A stretch of 46,174 nucleotides of DNA from Micavibrio sp. UBA2705 (GTDB lineage Bacteria; Pseudomonadota; Alphaproteobacteria; Micavibrionales; Micavibrionaceae). Location: assembly GCA_002354205.1 (NCBI GenBank), contig DELD01000012.1:44255-90428 (forward strand), read 5' to 3'. The notes beneath the pieces were generated by a model that was given only the letters and a program-made list of their open reading frames with translations, was not told the origin of the DNA and did not search any database. Below are positions 16,533 to 25,965 of this stretch, piece by piece. Both the position numbers and the translations under genes were made by a program. The stretch's first letter is position 1, and every line of letters starts with the position of its first letter.

Positions 16533-17300
16533 TTATCTTTTCAAATTCTGCCCTAAAAACCGCGCAAGGTTATCTTCATCAAAATGCAGCAATTCTGCAT
16601 CTGCTTTATTATTCAATGCAAAATCGCGAATGTCTATAACCATCGCCGGCGGTCCTGAAATATATATACGTTTATCTGCAAGGTTATCATCCAAATGCTG
16701 CGCAGCAAGCGCCGTAAGGCTGGCCTGTATAACGGAATCCTCAGACGCTTCACCCAGCACATCCGCACAGAAATATGCACGCAGACCAGATAGCACCTCC
16801 CCGTAGGTAGCAAGCTCTTCGCGCATATACAATGCACCTAAATCACGCCCACCAATAAATATATCGATACGGCGGTTAAAATCTTCTGCCGCAAGGCGCT
16901 GTAAAATCGCACGCATCGGCGCGTATCCTGTCCCGCCAGCAAACATAACGATGTCCCGCGCCGCATCATTAATAAAGCATACATCCCCTGCGGCCTGCGT
17001 TAAATGCAATATTTGGCCTATATTTTTTTCATCACAAATAGCGGCGCTAAAGCCTTGTCCAGTATGGCGAATGTGGAATTCCAAATAATCTGAATCTGGT
17101 GCGCAAGCAATGGAATATGAACGCATATCCGTATGCTCTGGCGAAAAGCCCATTGCACAATATTGCCCCGCACTGAAAGAAAAAACATCTCCCGCGCTTA
17201 TGCCTTTTGGCGGCGTTAGCCGCAATTCATAAATCTCATCATCAAGGCGCTCAACAGATAAAAGCTCTGCTTGAAAACGCGGCATATGCAACTTATTCAT
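16533..17300 (-). CDS. FAD/NAD(P)H-dependent oxidoreductase of the ferredoxin-NADP reductase superfamily
   Basis: The 255-residue product has the two-domain ferredoxin reductase fold. RSYSIACAPDSDYLEFHIRH in the first half is the FAD-binding RxYS motif and beta strand; IVMFAGGTGYAPMRAIL is the NAD(P)-binding GGTGxAP loop, and KRIYISGPPAMV is the C-terminal nucleotide-contact segment. No iron-sulfur Cys cluster is present, so it resembles stand-alone flavin reductases (Fre/UbiB-associated type); the electron acceptor is unknown. The start overlaps the lolA stop by 8 bp, so it is co-transcribed with lolA and recR. A role in flavin or iron reduction is inference. Confidence 0.85.
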   Translation of the reverse strand: MNKLHMPRFQAELLSVERLDDEIYELRLTPPKGISAGDVFSFSAGQYCAMGFSPEHTDMRSYSIACAPDSDYLEFHIRHTGQGFSAAICDEKNIGQILHLTQAAGDVCFINDAARDIVMFAGGTGYAPMRAILQRLAAEDFNRRIDIFIGGRDLGALYMREELATYGEVLSGLRAYFCADVLGEASEDSVIQASLTALAAQHLDDNLADKRIYISGPPAMVIDIRDFALNNKADAELLHFDEDNLARFLGQNLKR

Positions 17301-17946
17301 TATATTCTTCGCCGACGCTTTTCGGTTTTAGATAATAAAACAGACCCTCTTCAAACACAGGGTCAAGGTCAGCATCAAGCAAAACAACTTCCGTGATATT
17401 CCCCAATGAATCGATAACGCGCCATTTTTGCAGCGCAAATGACTCCTCATCAAAACCAAGAATCAACTGTCCCGCCCCAGGGTCGTCTTTTTGGCTCAAG
17501 CTAATTTGCACCAAGCCAGCGGCGCGCATAATCCGCTCAACGTTTACATCCCCAGCAAGCGAGATATGCTCACGTAGCAAGAAATCTGCCAAAGTCGTGC
17601 CAATCGGTGCGTTGCTTTGCTCTCCTAATGCATCATCATAGAAATAAATAAACCGCCCATCAGCCACTATAAAATCTTTCACTGGCGGGTCAAAATTAAA
17701 CCGTAGCTTCCCCGGCCTGTTTAAATAAAAATGACCTTTCAGCTGTGAACCATCATTCGCCGTCATCACAAACCGCGCTTTAAGGCGTTTCATCGCGTTG
17801 AGATAAGCTTCCGCTTTTGCAATTTCAGGCATAGCGCTTTGTGCAGATTCCGCCGCATAGGCCTGCGACAAAGCACCCCATTGACAGACGCTTCCCGCCA
17901 TAACAGCGCCGATGAAAAACAACGTTTTAAAAGAATTTTTGAACAT
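17293..17946 (-). CDS. lolA: Outer-membrane lipoprotein carrier protein LolA family
   Basis: LolA shuttles lipoproteins across the periplasm from LolCDE to the outer membrane. The 217-residue product has a signal peptide (KNSFKTLFFIGAVMAG, with AYAAES at the likely cleavage site around residue 31-35). The mature part shows LKARFVMTANDGSQLKGHFYL, RPGKLRFNFDPP, and DGRFIYFYD, the curved beta-sheet pattern of LolA. The family is often paired with FtsK in alphaproteobacteria but here sits with an oxidoreductase and recR. I choose the ATG at 17946 (AAAG 8 nt upstream) over the GTG at 17955. Confidence 0.9.
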   Translation of the reverse strand: MFKNSFKTLFFIGAVMAGSVCQWGALSQAYAAESAQSAMPEIAKAEAYLNAMKRLKARFVMTANDGSQLKGHFYLNRPGKLRFNFDPPVKDFIVADGRFIYFYDDALGEQSNAPIGTTLADFLLREHISLAGDVNVERIMRAAGLVQISLSQKDDPGAGQLILGFDEESFALQKWRVIDSLGNITEVVLLDADLDPVFEEGLFYYLKPKSVGEEYNE

Positions 17947-18169
17947 AAAATACACTTTGATTATTAATAAGCTTTTCTATTCATATATATTTAAACCGCC
18001 CCAAAAACAAGCTTTGCAACCGATAAACCAGAGCATGATACCCTGTTGAACAGAATAAACAGCGGATTCTTTTCCCCTTCACCCGCTAAAAAGGTTGAGA
18101 ACAGCCCCGTGCCATGCTATTGAGAATCTAGGAAAACTGTAACTTCAAAGATAAAAAGAAATACATATC

Positions 18170-18718
18170 ATGCGCAATTTAAAAACATTATCACTTTTAG
18201 CGACAACCGTATTATTTGCGGGCTTTGTTGGCGGCTGTAGCGTCCTTGAAAAAGGCGAAGCGAAATACCCAACCGGATATGACCGCTCCGTTACTGGCGA
18301 TGATAATATTTATGAAGAGCCTGATGGCATTTTTGGCGGTAAAGGCATCGGCTTATTTGGCAAAGACGACAAAGCCAAAAACCAAGGCTCTGCGATTGGT
18401 GTAAACAGCTATTTATGGCGCGCGGCGCTTGATACAGTGTCTTTCATGCCACTTGCTAGCGTTGACCCATTTGGCGGCGTGATTATCACGGATTGGTATA
18501 TTGACCAAAACGCACAAAATGAACGCTTAAAGCTAAACGTTTTCATTCTAAGCGAACAGTTAAAAGCCGACGGCATTCGCGTGCGCGTTTTCCGTCAGCT
18601 AAGAACGGCGCAAGGCTGGAGCGATACAAGAGTAACTGACGACACGGCACGAAAAATGGAAGATGCTGTACTCACCCGTGCGCGCCAGTTGCGCATTGCA
18701 AGCGGCGATGACAACTAG
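18170..18718 (+). CDS. DUF3576 family lipoprotein
   Basis: The 182-residue product has a lipoprotein signal (LSLLATTVLFAGFVGGC, lipobox VGGC) and then the DUF3576 core: GVNSYLWRAALDTVSFMPLASVDPFGGVIITDWY, seen in parts here as GVNSYLWRAALD and VDPFGGVIITDWY. Such proteins are of unknown function, conserved in alphaproteobacteria and regularly encoded just upstream of leuS-lptE-holA, as here. A LptE/outer membrane biogenesis connection is inferred from that neighbourhood. The ATG at 18170 starts a clean signal peptide; an AAAGA-type ribosome-binding site is nearby. Confidence 0.93.
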   Translation: MRNLKTLSLLATTVLFAGFVGGCSVLEKGEAKYPTGYDRSVTGDDNIYEEPDGIFGGKGIGLFGKDDKAKNQGSAIGVNSYLWRAALDTVSFMPLASVDPFGGVIITDWYIDQNAQNERLKLNVFILSEQLKADGIRVRVFRQLRTAQGWSDTRVTDDTARKMEDAVLTRARQLRIASGDDN

Positions 18719-18773
18719 GCAGTACAATAAGCTAGACGACAGATAAAGAAACATATAAGAGCATAGAAAAATT

Positions 18774-21347
18774 ATGGATCGTTACAACATTCAGGAAACT
18801 GAAAAAAAATGGCAAAGCCTATGGGCAGACAAAGAGGCCTTCATTACAGAAGATCACGTCGAGGGCAAAGAAAAATACTATGTCCTTGAAATGTTCCCTT
18901 ACCCATCAGGCAAAATCCATGTTGGTCACGTCCGTAATTACACATTAGGCGACGTTGTGGCACGCTTCCGTAAAGCCGAAGGCTATAATGTTGTCCACCC
19001 GATGGGCTGGGACGCATTTGGCCTACCCGCTGAGAACGCAGCCATTGAAAATGGCCGCCACCCTGCGGAATGGACCTATGCAAACATCGCCGTTATGCGC
19101 GAACAGTTAAAAGCAATGGGGCTATCCTTTGACTGGTCACGTGAGGTTGCGACCTGTTCACCTGATTATTACCGCCATGAACAAAAAATGTTCCTCGATT
19201 TCTTTAAAAACGACCTTGCTTACAGAAAAGAATCTGTCGTCAATTGGGATCCTGTTGAAAATACAGTCCTCGCCAATGAACAAGTGGTTGATGGCTGCGG
19301 TTGGCGCTCTGGTGCGCCGGTTGAACGCCGCACATTAAATCAATGGTTCTTGAAAATCTCTGCCTATGCTGATGAGTTACTTGAAGGCCTTGATGACCTT
19401 GGCGGCTGGCCTGAAAAAGTCCGCACCATGCAAGATAACTGGATAGGCAAATCACAAGGCCTGCAGTTTAAATGGGATATTAATAACTATGATGAGGATG
19501 TAGAAGTCTTCACTACCCGCCCTGACACTATTTTCGGCGCGTCTTTTGTTGGCATTGCACCTGACCACCCACTGGCTGAGAAGCTTGCCGGTGATAAAGA
19601 CGGCTTTGCGGCTTTTATACAGCAATGTCAAGCGCTCGGTACATCAGAAGCGGCCATTGAGAAGGCCGATAAACTCGGCTTTGATACCGGATATACCGTT
19701 AATCACCCTTTTGTCGAAGGCTTAACTCTGCCGCTCTACATCGCCAATTTCATTTTGATGGATTACGGCACGGGTGCAATTTTCGGTGTGCCTGCCCATG
19801 ATCAGCGTGATTTTGAATTTGCCACGAAATACGGCCTAGATATTAAGCCTGTTGTTATTCCAGAAGGGGAAGACGCGCAGGGCTTTAAGCTTGAAGATAA
19901 AGCCTATTCAGGCGAAGGCAAGCTTGCTAATTCTGCATTTTTAGACGGCCTAGAAATTGAAGAGGCGAAATCGCTGGTCATATCAAAAATCGAAGAAAAA
20001 AATATGGGACAAGGCAAGACCCAGTACCGTATTCGTGATTGGGGCGTATCCCGCCAGCGTTATTGGGGCTGCCCAATACCGATGATCCACTGCGCAGATT
20101 GCGGCGTTGTCGCTGTACCTGAAGATCAGCTACCAGTAACCCTGCCAGAGGATGTTAGCTTTGAACAAGCCGGCAGCCCACTGGCAAACCACCCAACATG
20201 GAAGCACACAAAATGCCCTGAATGTGGCAAGGATGCACAGCGCGAAACCGACACATTTGACACATTCTTTGAATCAAGCTGGTACTTTGCACGCTACTGC
20301 GATGCGCAAAACACAAATAAAGGCTTTGCCAAAGATAAAGCCGATTACTGGCTACCTGTTGACCAATATATTGGCGGCGTTGAACATGCGGTGATGCATT
20401 TGCTTTACGCGCGTTTCTTCATGCGTGCGCTTTCTGCTTGCGGCTATACTGATGTCAAAGAACCGTTTAAAGCGCTCTACACGCAAGGCATGGTGAACCA
20501 CGCCACTTATAAAGACCAAAGCGGCAAATGGGTTTTCCCAAATGACGTTATCAAACAAGATGATGGCAGCTTTAAACACGCAAGCACAGGTGAGAAAGTC
20601 ACCGAAGGCGCAGTGATTAAAATGTCTAAATCCAAAAAGAACGTGATTGACCCCCAAGAAATCATGGATAGCTACGGCGCCGATGCTGCGCGGCTCTTTA
20701 TCCTTTCTGATTCGCCGCCAGACCGTGACCTTGAATGGTCAGAAGCGGGTCTTGAAGGCGCATGGCGCTTTATCAATAAATTGCATCGCACCGTGCATGA
20801 CTTTATTGCCGCCCGTCCTAATTTAACTGCAGATGCACCAAAAGGGCTCTCAGATGACTCGAAAACGCTGCGCGCTTTGACCCATAAAACGGCGCATGAA
20901 ATTAAAGCAGATATCACCAATTTTCACATGAATAAAGCTGTGGCGCGTTGCCGCGAACTTTATAATGCGATTACTGGTTTCAAAGCAGTCAATGATGATG
21001 ATAACTGGGCGCTAAAAGAAGCGCTTGAATATCTCATCCGCGTTATGAACCCGATGATCCCGCATGTCACAGAACAGCTTTGGCAAGATTTTGGCCATAC
21101 AGAAAACTTATATGACGCGCCATGGCCGCTCACTGATGAAAGTTTAATTGTCGAAGACACCGTGAATATTGCTGTGCAAGTCAACGGCAAGCTGCGTGCG
21201 ACCATTAAACTACCCAAAGACATCGAAAAAAGCGATGCCGAGGATAGCGCATTAAGTGAGCCTGCCGTTCAACGTGCGATAGAAGGCAAAACCATCCGCA
21301 AGGTCATTGTTGTCCCAGGGCGCGTGGTTAATGTCGTTGTCGCATAA
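18774..21347 (+). CDS. leuS: Leucyl-tRNA synthetase
   Basis: LeuS attaches leucine to tRNA-Leu and edits mischarged products. The 857-residue length is normal for a bacterial LeuS. The class I signatures are present: PYPSGKIHVGHVRNY (HIGH motif, about residues 41-55) and IKMSKSKKN (KMSKS, about 615-623). The editing (CP1) domain lies between about 220 and 420, with TTRPDTIFGASF containing the conserved Thr-rich motif and MDYGTGAIFGVPAHDQRD at its end. A zinc-like cluster is visible as HCADCG and KCPECG. The C-terminal anticodon-binding domain ends KVIVVPGRVVNVVVA. It lies 55 bp after the DUF3576 gene and 27 bp before lptE. Confidence 0.98.
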   Translation: MDRYNIQETEKKWQSLWADKEAFITEDHVEGKEKYYVLEMFPYPSGKIHVGHVRNYTLGDVVARFRKAEGYNVVHPMGWDAFGLPAENAAIENGRHPAEWTYANIAVMREQLKAMGLSFDWSREVATCSPDYYRHEQKMFLDFFKNDLAYRKESVVNWDPVENTVLANEQVVDGCGWRSGAPVERRTLNQWFLKISAYADELLEGLDDLGGWPEKVRTMQDNWIGKSQGLQFKWDINNYDEDVEVFTTRPDTIFGASFVGIAPDHPLAEKLAGDKDGFAAFIQQCQALGTSEAAIEKADKLGFDTGYTVNHPFVEGLTLPLYIANFILMDYGTGAIFGVPAHDQRDFEFATKYGLDIKPVVIPEGEDAQGFKLEDKAYSGEGKLANSAFLDGLEIEEAKSLVISKIEEKNMGQGKTQYRIRDWGVSRQRYWGCPIPMIHCADCGVVAVPEDQLPVTLPEDVSFEQAGSPLANHPTWKHTKCPECGKDAQRETDTFDTFFESSWYFARYCDAQNTNKGFAKDKADYWLPVDQYIGGVEHAVMHLLYARFFMRALSACGYTDVKEPFKALYTQGMVNHATYKDQSGKWVFPNDVIKQDDGSFKHASTGEKVTEGAVIKMSKSKKNVIDPQEIMDSYGADAARLFILSDSPPDRDLEWSEAGLEGAWRFINKLHRTVHDFIAARPNLTADAPKGLSDDSKTLRALTHKTAHEIKADITNFHMNKAVARCRELYNAITGFKAVNDDDNWALKEALEYLIRVMNPMIPHVTEQLWQDFGHTENLYDAPWPLTDESLIVEDTVNIAVQVNGKLRATIKLPKDIEKSDAEDSALSEPAVQRAIEGKTIRKVIVVPGRVVNVVVA

Positions 21348-21374
21348 ATCAAGGCAAATTAAGGATTAAATGTA

Positions 21375-21935
21375 ATGAAAAATGCAAAAAAACCATATCA
21401 AATAAGACTCTACTTTTCAGGAATTTTTGCATCACTATTACTGCTCACGTCATGCGGTTTTCAGCCTATTTACGGCAATATTGGCACTAGCGTAAACCAA
21501 CCAAACACCGAAGAATTAATGCGCCGTATTGATATTGGCCTGATTAATGACCGCGAAGGTCAATTTTTACGCAACGCCTTAATTGACCGCCTGCATAATA
21601 GCGCCAGCCCTTTAACGCCGCTTTATACACTCAGCCTGACAAGCATTACAGAAGCGCGGCGCAGTCTTGATATTACCAAAGAATCGGATGCGACAATTGC
21701 CAATTTAAAATTAAGCACCGAAATGGCGTTCACGCGGATAAGCGATAACAAACTCTTATTGAAGAAAAAAATATGGTCAACAACTAGTTATAATATTTTA
21801 GAAAGCCAGTTTACCACGCGCGTATCACAGAACTACGCACGTGAAAATGGCTTAAAAAATCTTGCCGCGCAAATTGAGCGTCAGGTCAGCCTCGCCCTCA
21901 ACGCGCAAGATACCAAGATAGAACAAGTAAAATAA
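21375..21935 (+). CDS. lptE: LPS-assembly lipoprotein LptE
   Basis: LptE plugs the LptD barrel that inserts lipopolysaccharide in the outer membrane. The 186-residue product starts with a basic segment, hydrophobic FSGIFASLLLLTSC and a lipobox ending TSC at the Cys, followed by the hallmark GFQPIYG. The rest (EARRSLDITKESDATIAN, then QFTTRVSQNYARENGLKNLA) fits the alpha/beta LptE fold. The ATG has AAGGA 9 nt upstream. The gene is always linked with leuS and holA in this class, and its presence implies that the organism makes LPS. Confidence 0.93.
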   Translation: MKNAKKPYQIRLYFSGIFASLLLLTSCGFQPIYGNIGTSVNQPNTEELMRRIDIGLINDREGQFLRNALIDRLHNSASPLTPLYTLSLTSITEARRSLDITKESDATIANLKLSTEMAFTRISDNKLLLKKKIWSTTSYNILESQFTTRVSQNYARENGLKNLAAQIERQVSLALNAQDTKIEQVK

Positions 21936-21960
21936 GCCATATACAAGGCCAGAACATATA

Positions 21961-22989
21961 ATGAAAATAGCCGCCAGAGAGATTAATAATTTTGTGAAAT
22001 CGCCCAATGCACAAGCGCGGGTTATTTTACTTTATGGCCCGGAGCGCGGCCTGTTATCTGAGCGTCTCGAGACAATCGGCAAGACAGTTTGTCCAGATCT
22101 CAACGACCCTTTTAATGTTATTAAGCTTGATGCTAGCCAGGTAATCGAAGATCCTGCACGCCTAATGGATGAAGCGCAGGCAATATCAATGATGGGTGGC
22201 GACCGCTTGATCATTATACGCGATGCGGGGAACACATTTACGAACGCGCTCAAAGCCTACTTAAAAACCCCATCACAAGAAAGTCTTGTTTTAATCGAAG
22301 GTGGCGAGCTTGATGCACGTTCTTCGCTGCGCCTATGCTGCGAAAAAGATAAAAACGCCGCCGCCATTCCATGTTACATGGAAAGTGACCGCGATATTGC
22401 AGGGGTTATTCGCGAAAAACTCTCTTCCTATGGTATAAACCCTGATCGTGATGCCGTGACTTATCTTTCACAAAATCTTACCGGTAACCGTAACTTTATG
22501 TATGCGGAGCTTGAAAAAATTGCGCTTTATCTTGGGGCTTTTAACGCTGATTTCGCAGCCCCGCAGCCCTTAAATTATGAGCTTGCTGCAACAATTATCA
22601 GCGACGGCGGCAATGTAAATTACGATGATTTAATTTACGCCCTTTGTGATGGGCAAAAAGACAAAGCGCTGAGCGCTTTTGATCGACTTGTCGCCGAGGG
22701 CACTGAGCCCATCGCCATTCACCGCGCCATTCAGCGCCATTTAAGGCGGCTTTTGATCACCAAAGAACGCGTCCTTGCTGGCGGGACAATCTTTGAAGCG
22801 ACTAAAAAGCTTAAGCCACCATTATTTTTTAAGGTACAAGACCAATTTTCGCGCCAAGTGCAAAACTGGTCAAAACCGCGCCTTGTGCAGGCCATTGGAC
22901 GCATTAATGATGTTGAAGCCAAATGCAAAACCACTGGCTATAACAATATCACGCTCACCGCACAGACAATCCTTGCGCTTGCGAAATAG
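21961..22989 (+). CDS. holA: DNA polymerase III delta subunit HolA
   Basis: HolA is the clamp-opening delta subunit of the DnaX clamp loader. The 342-residue product shows VILLYGPERGLLSERLE (degenerate P-loop-like region), MDEAQAISMMGGDRLIIIRD, LVLIEGGELDARSSLR and IHRAIQRHLRRLL in the expected order for the three-domain AAA+ delta fold. It ends the DUF3576-leuS-lptE-holA operon, starting 25 bp after lptE; a bidirectional terminator follows at 23046-23078. Confidence 0.93.
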   Translation: MKIAAREINNFVKSPNAQARVILLYGPERGLLSERLETIGKTVCPDLNDPFNVIKLDASQVIEDPARLMDEAQAISMMGGDRLIIIRDAGNTFTNALKAYLKTPSQESLVLIEGGELDARSSLRLCCEKDKNAAAIPCYMESDRDIAGVIREKLSSYGINPDRDAVTYLSQNLTGNRNFMYAELEKIALYLGAFNADFAAPQPLNYELAATIISDGGNVNYDDLIYALCDGQKDKALSAFDRLVAEGTEPIAIHRAIQRHLRRLLITKERVLAGGTIFEATKKLKPPLFFKVQDQFSRQVQNWSKPRLVQAIGRINDVEAKCKTTGYNNITLTAQTILALAK

Positions 22990-23045
22990 GCGTTATCTTC
23001 GTAAAAATTGATAACACCAAGCTCTACGCCTGCAAATAAGACAAC

Positions 23046-23078
23046 AAAAAACGCAGCTAAATACATAGCTGCGTTTTT
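23046..23078 (+). terminator. Rho-independent terminator of holA and of the convergent FadL gene
   Basis: ACGCAGCTA (23051-23059) pairs perfectly with TAGCTGCGT (23066-23074), flanked by A and T runs on both sides, so it works in both directions. Confidence 0.92.
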
Positions 23079-23112
23079 CTGTTTATTCGTTTACTGAATT
23101 CTACGCGAGATA

Positions 23113-24426
23113 CTAAAACTTGTAATTCACACCGAATGAAACAATGGCAACGTCGCCTTCTGTTTCACCGTTAATGTCAACGGATGCTGTCTGGCCACCG
23201 CCATAGTTAAAGTTTTTGGTCAGGTCAATTTTCTCCTCGCTAATATCAATATATGTACCAGCAATGTCAAAAGACACTTTGTCGTTTAACTTATATGTCG
23301 CACCTAATGAATACCAGTTACGGTCGCCATCTGGCGTACGTGTTGAGCGGTAGCCATCTTCAGTTGGCGTTTCATCATATTGGAAACCTGCTTTTAATTC
23401 CCATTGATCATCAAGCTTGTATTTAAAGCCTAACGCCGCCGCGACAGTATCTTTATAATTCTGCGCTGTTGATGATGTCGTGTTGTTAATCAAACGCACA
23501 GGAATATCATCAAATTCAGACCAACCAAACCAAATCAAGTGACCTTGAACGGTAAGCTTATCTGTAATGTCATATGCCGCAGCCGCAGTTGCGATATTTG
23601 GCAAATCAAGCTCTGCGCCACCAGGGATTGTATTAATCGCTCCGCCATTTGGCGCAACAATAACAACGCGGCCTTCTAAGTCATGCGCCACGCCGTTACG
23701 GTAATGTAAGCCAACGCGCCAATCATCAGTAGGTGTCCATAATAGACCAGCATTATAACCAAGCGAAACATCATCGCCTGATAAGTCTTGGCGGCCATCT
23801 GTTGAGACTGAAGGGCCAGCTGCGCTTGGTGTTGGTAAAGCGTTTTCTAGTTGCGCATCTGCATATTGCACATCAATACCAACGCCGAATGAAAGTTTAT
23901 CATTCATTTTCCATGATAATGTCGGCGCAAAATCCAAGACTTTCAAATTAGATTGCGTTGAATCATAACGGCCGAAATAATCATCATTATATTCATTCGT
24001 CAGACCAAATGGCGCCGTTAGCGCAAAGCCAAGCCACCATGATTTATCTTCTGACACAGGGTAGGCCGCATAAATATTTGGTACGACTGTTGGGTCATAA
24101 GGGTTTGTGCTATCGCCGCCGCTTAGCGCGCCATTAAAACCGCCCGCCGTCGTCGCTGTAGAGCCTGTATCCTTAATTTTTGAATTTGGGATCAAAAGAT
24201 TTGTACCGATTTGTACCTGTGCGCGGTCAAGATGCGCAAGACCTGCAGGATTATAAAACGCGGTTGATGCATCAACCGGGTCAGCCGCAGCGCCCGCAAA
24301 TGACATACCTTGATGATATGTTGATTGTTCTTGAATGTAGAAACCTGCAGCTTGTGCATCTTGCGTTGTAGCTAAGCCCGCGCCAATTAATGCAAAAGCC
24401 GCGCATGATAATGATAAATTACGCAT
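23113..24426 (-). CDS. Outer-membrane transport protein, OmpP1/FadL/TodX family
   Basis: The 437-residue product is a predicted 14-stranded beta barrel for hydrophobic substrates such as long-chain fatty acids. A signal peptide (MRNLSLSCAAFALIGAGLAT, ending DAQA) precedes AGFYIQEQSTYHQGMSFAG, the FadL N-terminal hatch sequence, with STAFYNPAGLAHL as the NPA motif. Alternating aromatic strands fill the rest and the protein ends in GVNYKF, a C-terminal aromatic outer-membrane insertion signal. The start at 24426 is supported by GAGAGGAA 5 nt upstream; the longer frame to 24573 has no signal peptide at its front. It stands alone, with the acyl-CoA dehydrogenase at the window start as a distant thematic partner. 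Confidence 0.93.
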   Translation of the reverse strand: MRNLSLSCAAFALIGAGLATTQDAQAAGFYIQEQSTYHQGMSFAGAAADPVDASTAFYNPAGLAHLDRAQVQIGTNLLIPNSKIKDTGSTATTAGGFNGALSGGDSTNPYDPTVVPNIYAAYPVSEDKSWWLGFALTAPFGLTNEYNDDYFGRYDSTQSNLKVLDFAPTLSWKMNDKLSFGVGIDVQYADAQLENALPTPSAAGPSVSTDGRQDLSGDDVSLGYNAGLLWTPTDDWRVGLHYRNGVAHDLEGRVVIVAPNGGAINTIPGGAELDLPNIATAAAAYDITDKLTVQGHLIWFGWSEFDDIPVRLINNTTSSTAQNYKDTVAAALGFKYKLDDQWELKAGFQYDETPTEDGYRSTRTPDGDRNWYSLGATYKLNDKVSFDIAGTYIDISEEKIDLTKNFNYGGGQTASVDINGETEGDVAIVSFGVNYKF

Positions 24427-24618
24427 AATTATTCCTCTCTTAAAATATCCCCAAAGCGAATCGCTTCCGTTATAAATACTGATAGGGATTTTAATATATA
24501 TAAAAGCCTCTGAATAGGGGGCAGCTATGCTGCATCGCACTGTATGCGCCGTAAGCCACGCACGCCTATCCACAATAGACTTAGGAGCAAGGCCGGCATA
24601 GCCTACATGACATTAGGA

Positions 24619-25230
24619 TTAGCGTAGTAAATGCCCTAAATCTTGCCCAATAAATTCGGCATCATCATCGATGCGATACATAGCGCGCAGTTGGTTTTCT
24701 TTTGTGAACAAATAGATATATGAGCTATGATCCATCGTATACTCAGACATGGTTTCGTCTTTTACCTTACTGGCAAAGACTTTATAGCTTTCCAACACAG
24801 CGTCAATTTGTAACTGCGAGCCGGTTAGACCAATAAGGCGAGGGTGAAATAAGTCAGTATACTCTCTCAACACTTCTGGGCGGTCACGCTCAGGGTCAAT
24901 TGTAATGAAGGCGAGGTCGAGTTTTTCTTGCTGCTCTGGCGGCAGCGCTTTAAACGCACGTGTAATTTTCGCCAACTCTGTCGGGCAAATAGCTGGGCAG
25001 TAGGTAAAACCAAAATAGATAAGGCGGTAAGGGCGGGTGAAATCTTGATCCGTAAAAACTGCGCCGTTTTCATCAATCAATTCAAACGATCCGCCTATGG
25101 TCGATCCTGCAATTTCGCGCGGTGATTTATAAGGCTTGTCATCCGCGCCGTTTTGCGCAAAAAATGCGCCATAGACACCCAAAACACATAACAAAGAACT
25201 AATGACAACGACTAAAAATTTCTTATTCAT
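24619..25230 (-). CDS. SCO1/SenC family copper chaperone
   Basis: Sco proteins deliver copper to, or reduce, the CuA site of cytochrome c oxidase. The 203-residue product has an N-terminal membrane anchor (FLVVVISSLLCVLGVYGAFF), then the thioredoxin-like fold with the copper-binding CPAIC (C78 and C82) and the third ligand H168 in YTMDHSSYIY. It is intact by length and motifs. The start is 1 nt after the dnaQ stop with AAGGAAG 6 nt upstream, so it is the last gene of the aroE-coaE-dnaQ transcript. No oxidase genes are in view. Confidence 0.93.
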   Translation of the reverse strand: MNKKFLVVVISSLLCVLGVYGAFFAQNGADDKPYKSPREIAGSTIGGSFELIDENGAVFTDQDFTRPYRLIYFGFTYCPAICPTELAKITRAFKALPPEQQEKLDLAFITIDPERDRPEVLREYTDLFHPRLIGLTGSQLQIDAVLESYKVFASKVKDETMSEYTMDHSSYIYLFTKENQLRAMYRIDDDAEFIGQDLGHLLR

Positions 25231-25231
25231 T

Positions 25232-25936
25232 TTAAGCTTCCTTTATTTTCTGCCAGAGCGGGTCTTTAAGACCTGCGCAAATCTCTTTATGGGCGTTCAA
25301 CTCTTCATCTGATGCTTTAAATATACGCGGCGCTCTATAAGGGCGCGCTTTAATAAGTTCGACAGATTCATCGCCATCATCATTATTTTGTTGTGCCGTT
25401 TTATCTGCTAAAGACAGGCCATGTTGGCGGCCGCCCATTAATTCCAAATAAACTTCTGCCAATAATTCCGCATCAAGCAAAGCGCCGTGTAATGTGCGCC
25501 CTGTATTATCAATCTGAAAACGCCGACATAATGCATCTAAATTTGCAGGTGAGCCAGGAAACATACGGCGCGCACGTATTAACGTATCCTCGACGCTCAG
25601 CATATTTATAGGCTTAAACCCAAAAAGTTCAATTTCAAAATTGATAAATTTGATATCAAATGCGGCATTGTGAATCACCAACTTTGCATCTTTAATAAAA
25701 TCCATAAATTCGCCGACAATTTCACCAAAGACCGGTTTATCTTGCAGATACTCACTCGTAATGCCATGAATTTCAACCGCATCTTCAGGCACGTCGCGCT
25801 CTGGGTTAATATATTGATGATATGTCCGCCCTGATGGGATTTGATTGACCAATTCAATACAGCCAATCTCGATAATACGGTCGCCATCAGCGGGGTCAAA
25901 GCCGGTTGTTTCTGTATCTAATACAATTTCGCGCAT
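25232..25936 (-). CDS. dnaQ: DNA polymerase III epsilon subunit, 3'-5' proofreading exonuclease DnaQ
   Basis: The 234-residue protein is the proofreading subunit of the replicative polymerase core. The DEDDh catalytic set is visible: D7 and E9 (LDTETTG), D94 (HNAAFDIKF), H150 and D155 (LHGALLDAELLAEVY). EIHGIT and VEDTL segments also match. The C-terminal tail that contacts DnaE is present. It follows coaE by 29 bp in the standard alphaproteobacterial aroE-coaE-dnaQ order. Confidence 0.97.
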   Translation of the reverse strand: MREIVLDTETTGFDPADGDRIIEIGCIELVNQIPSGRTYHQYINPERDVPEDAVEIHGITSEYLQDKPVFGEIVGEFMDFIKDAKLVIHNAAFDIKFINFEIELFGFKPINMLSVEDTLIRARRMFPGSPANLDALCRRFQIDNTGRTLHGALLDAELLAEVYLELMGGRQHGLSLADKTAQQNNDDGDESVELIKARPYRAPRIFKASDEELNAHKEICAGLKDPLWQKIKEA

Positions 25937-25965
25937 ATATTTAACTCTCTTCGCTTTTCACTCGG

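Noticed and set aside
23113..24573. Longer form of the FadL gene starting at 24573
   Set aside because: The signal peptide starts at 24426 behind a strong GAGAGGAA site; the 49 extra residues are not signal-like.
24566..24574. CTATCCACA, an 8-of-9 DnaA-box match upstream of the FadL gene
   Set aside because: Single, isolated and with no other origin features nearby; expected by chance in a window of this size.
24427..24618. Hairpins (GCAGC-TAT-GCTGC and others) upstream of the FadL gene as a possible small RNA
   Set aside because: Short stems, no terminator-like T run in either direction and no recognisable RNA family.
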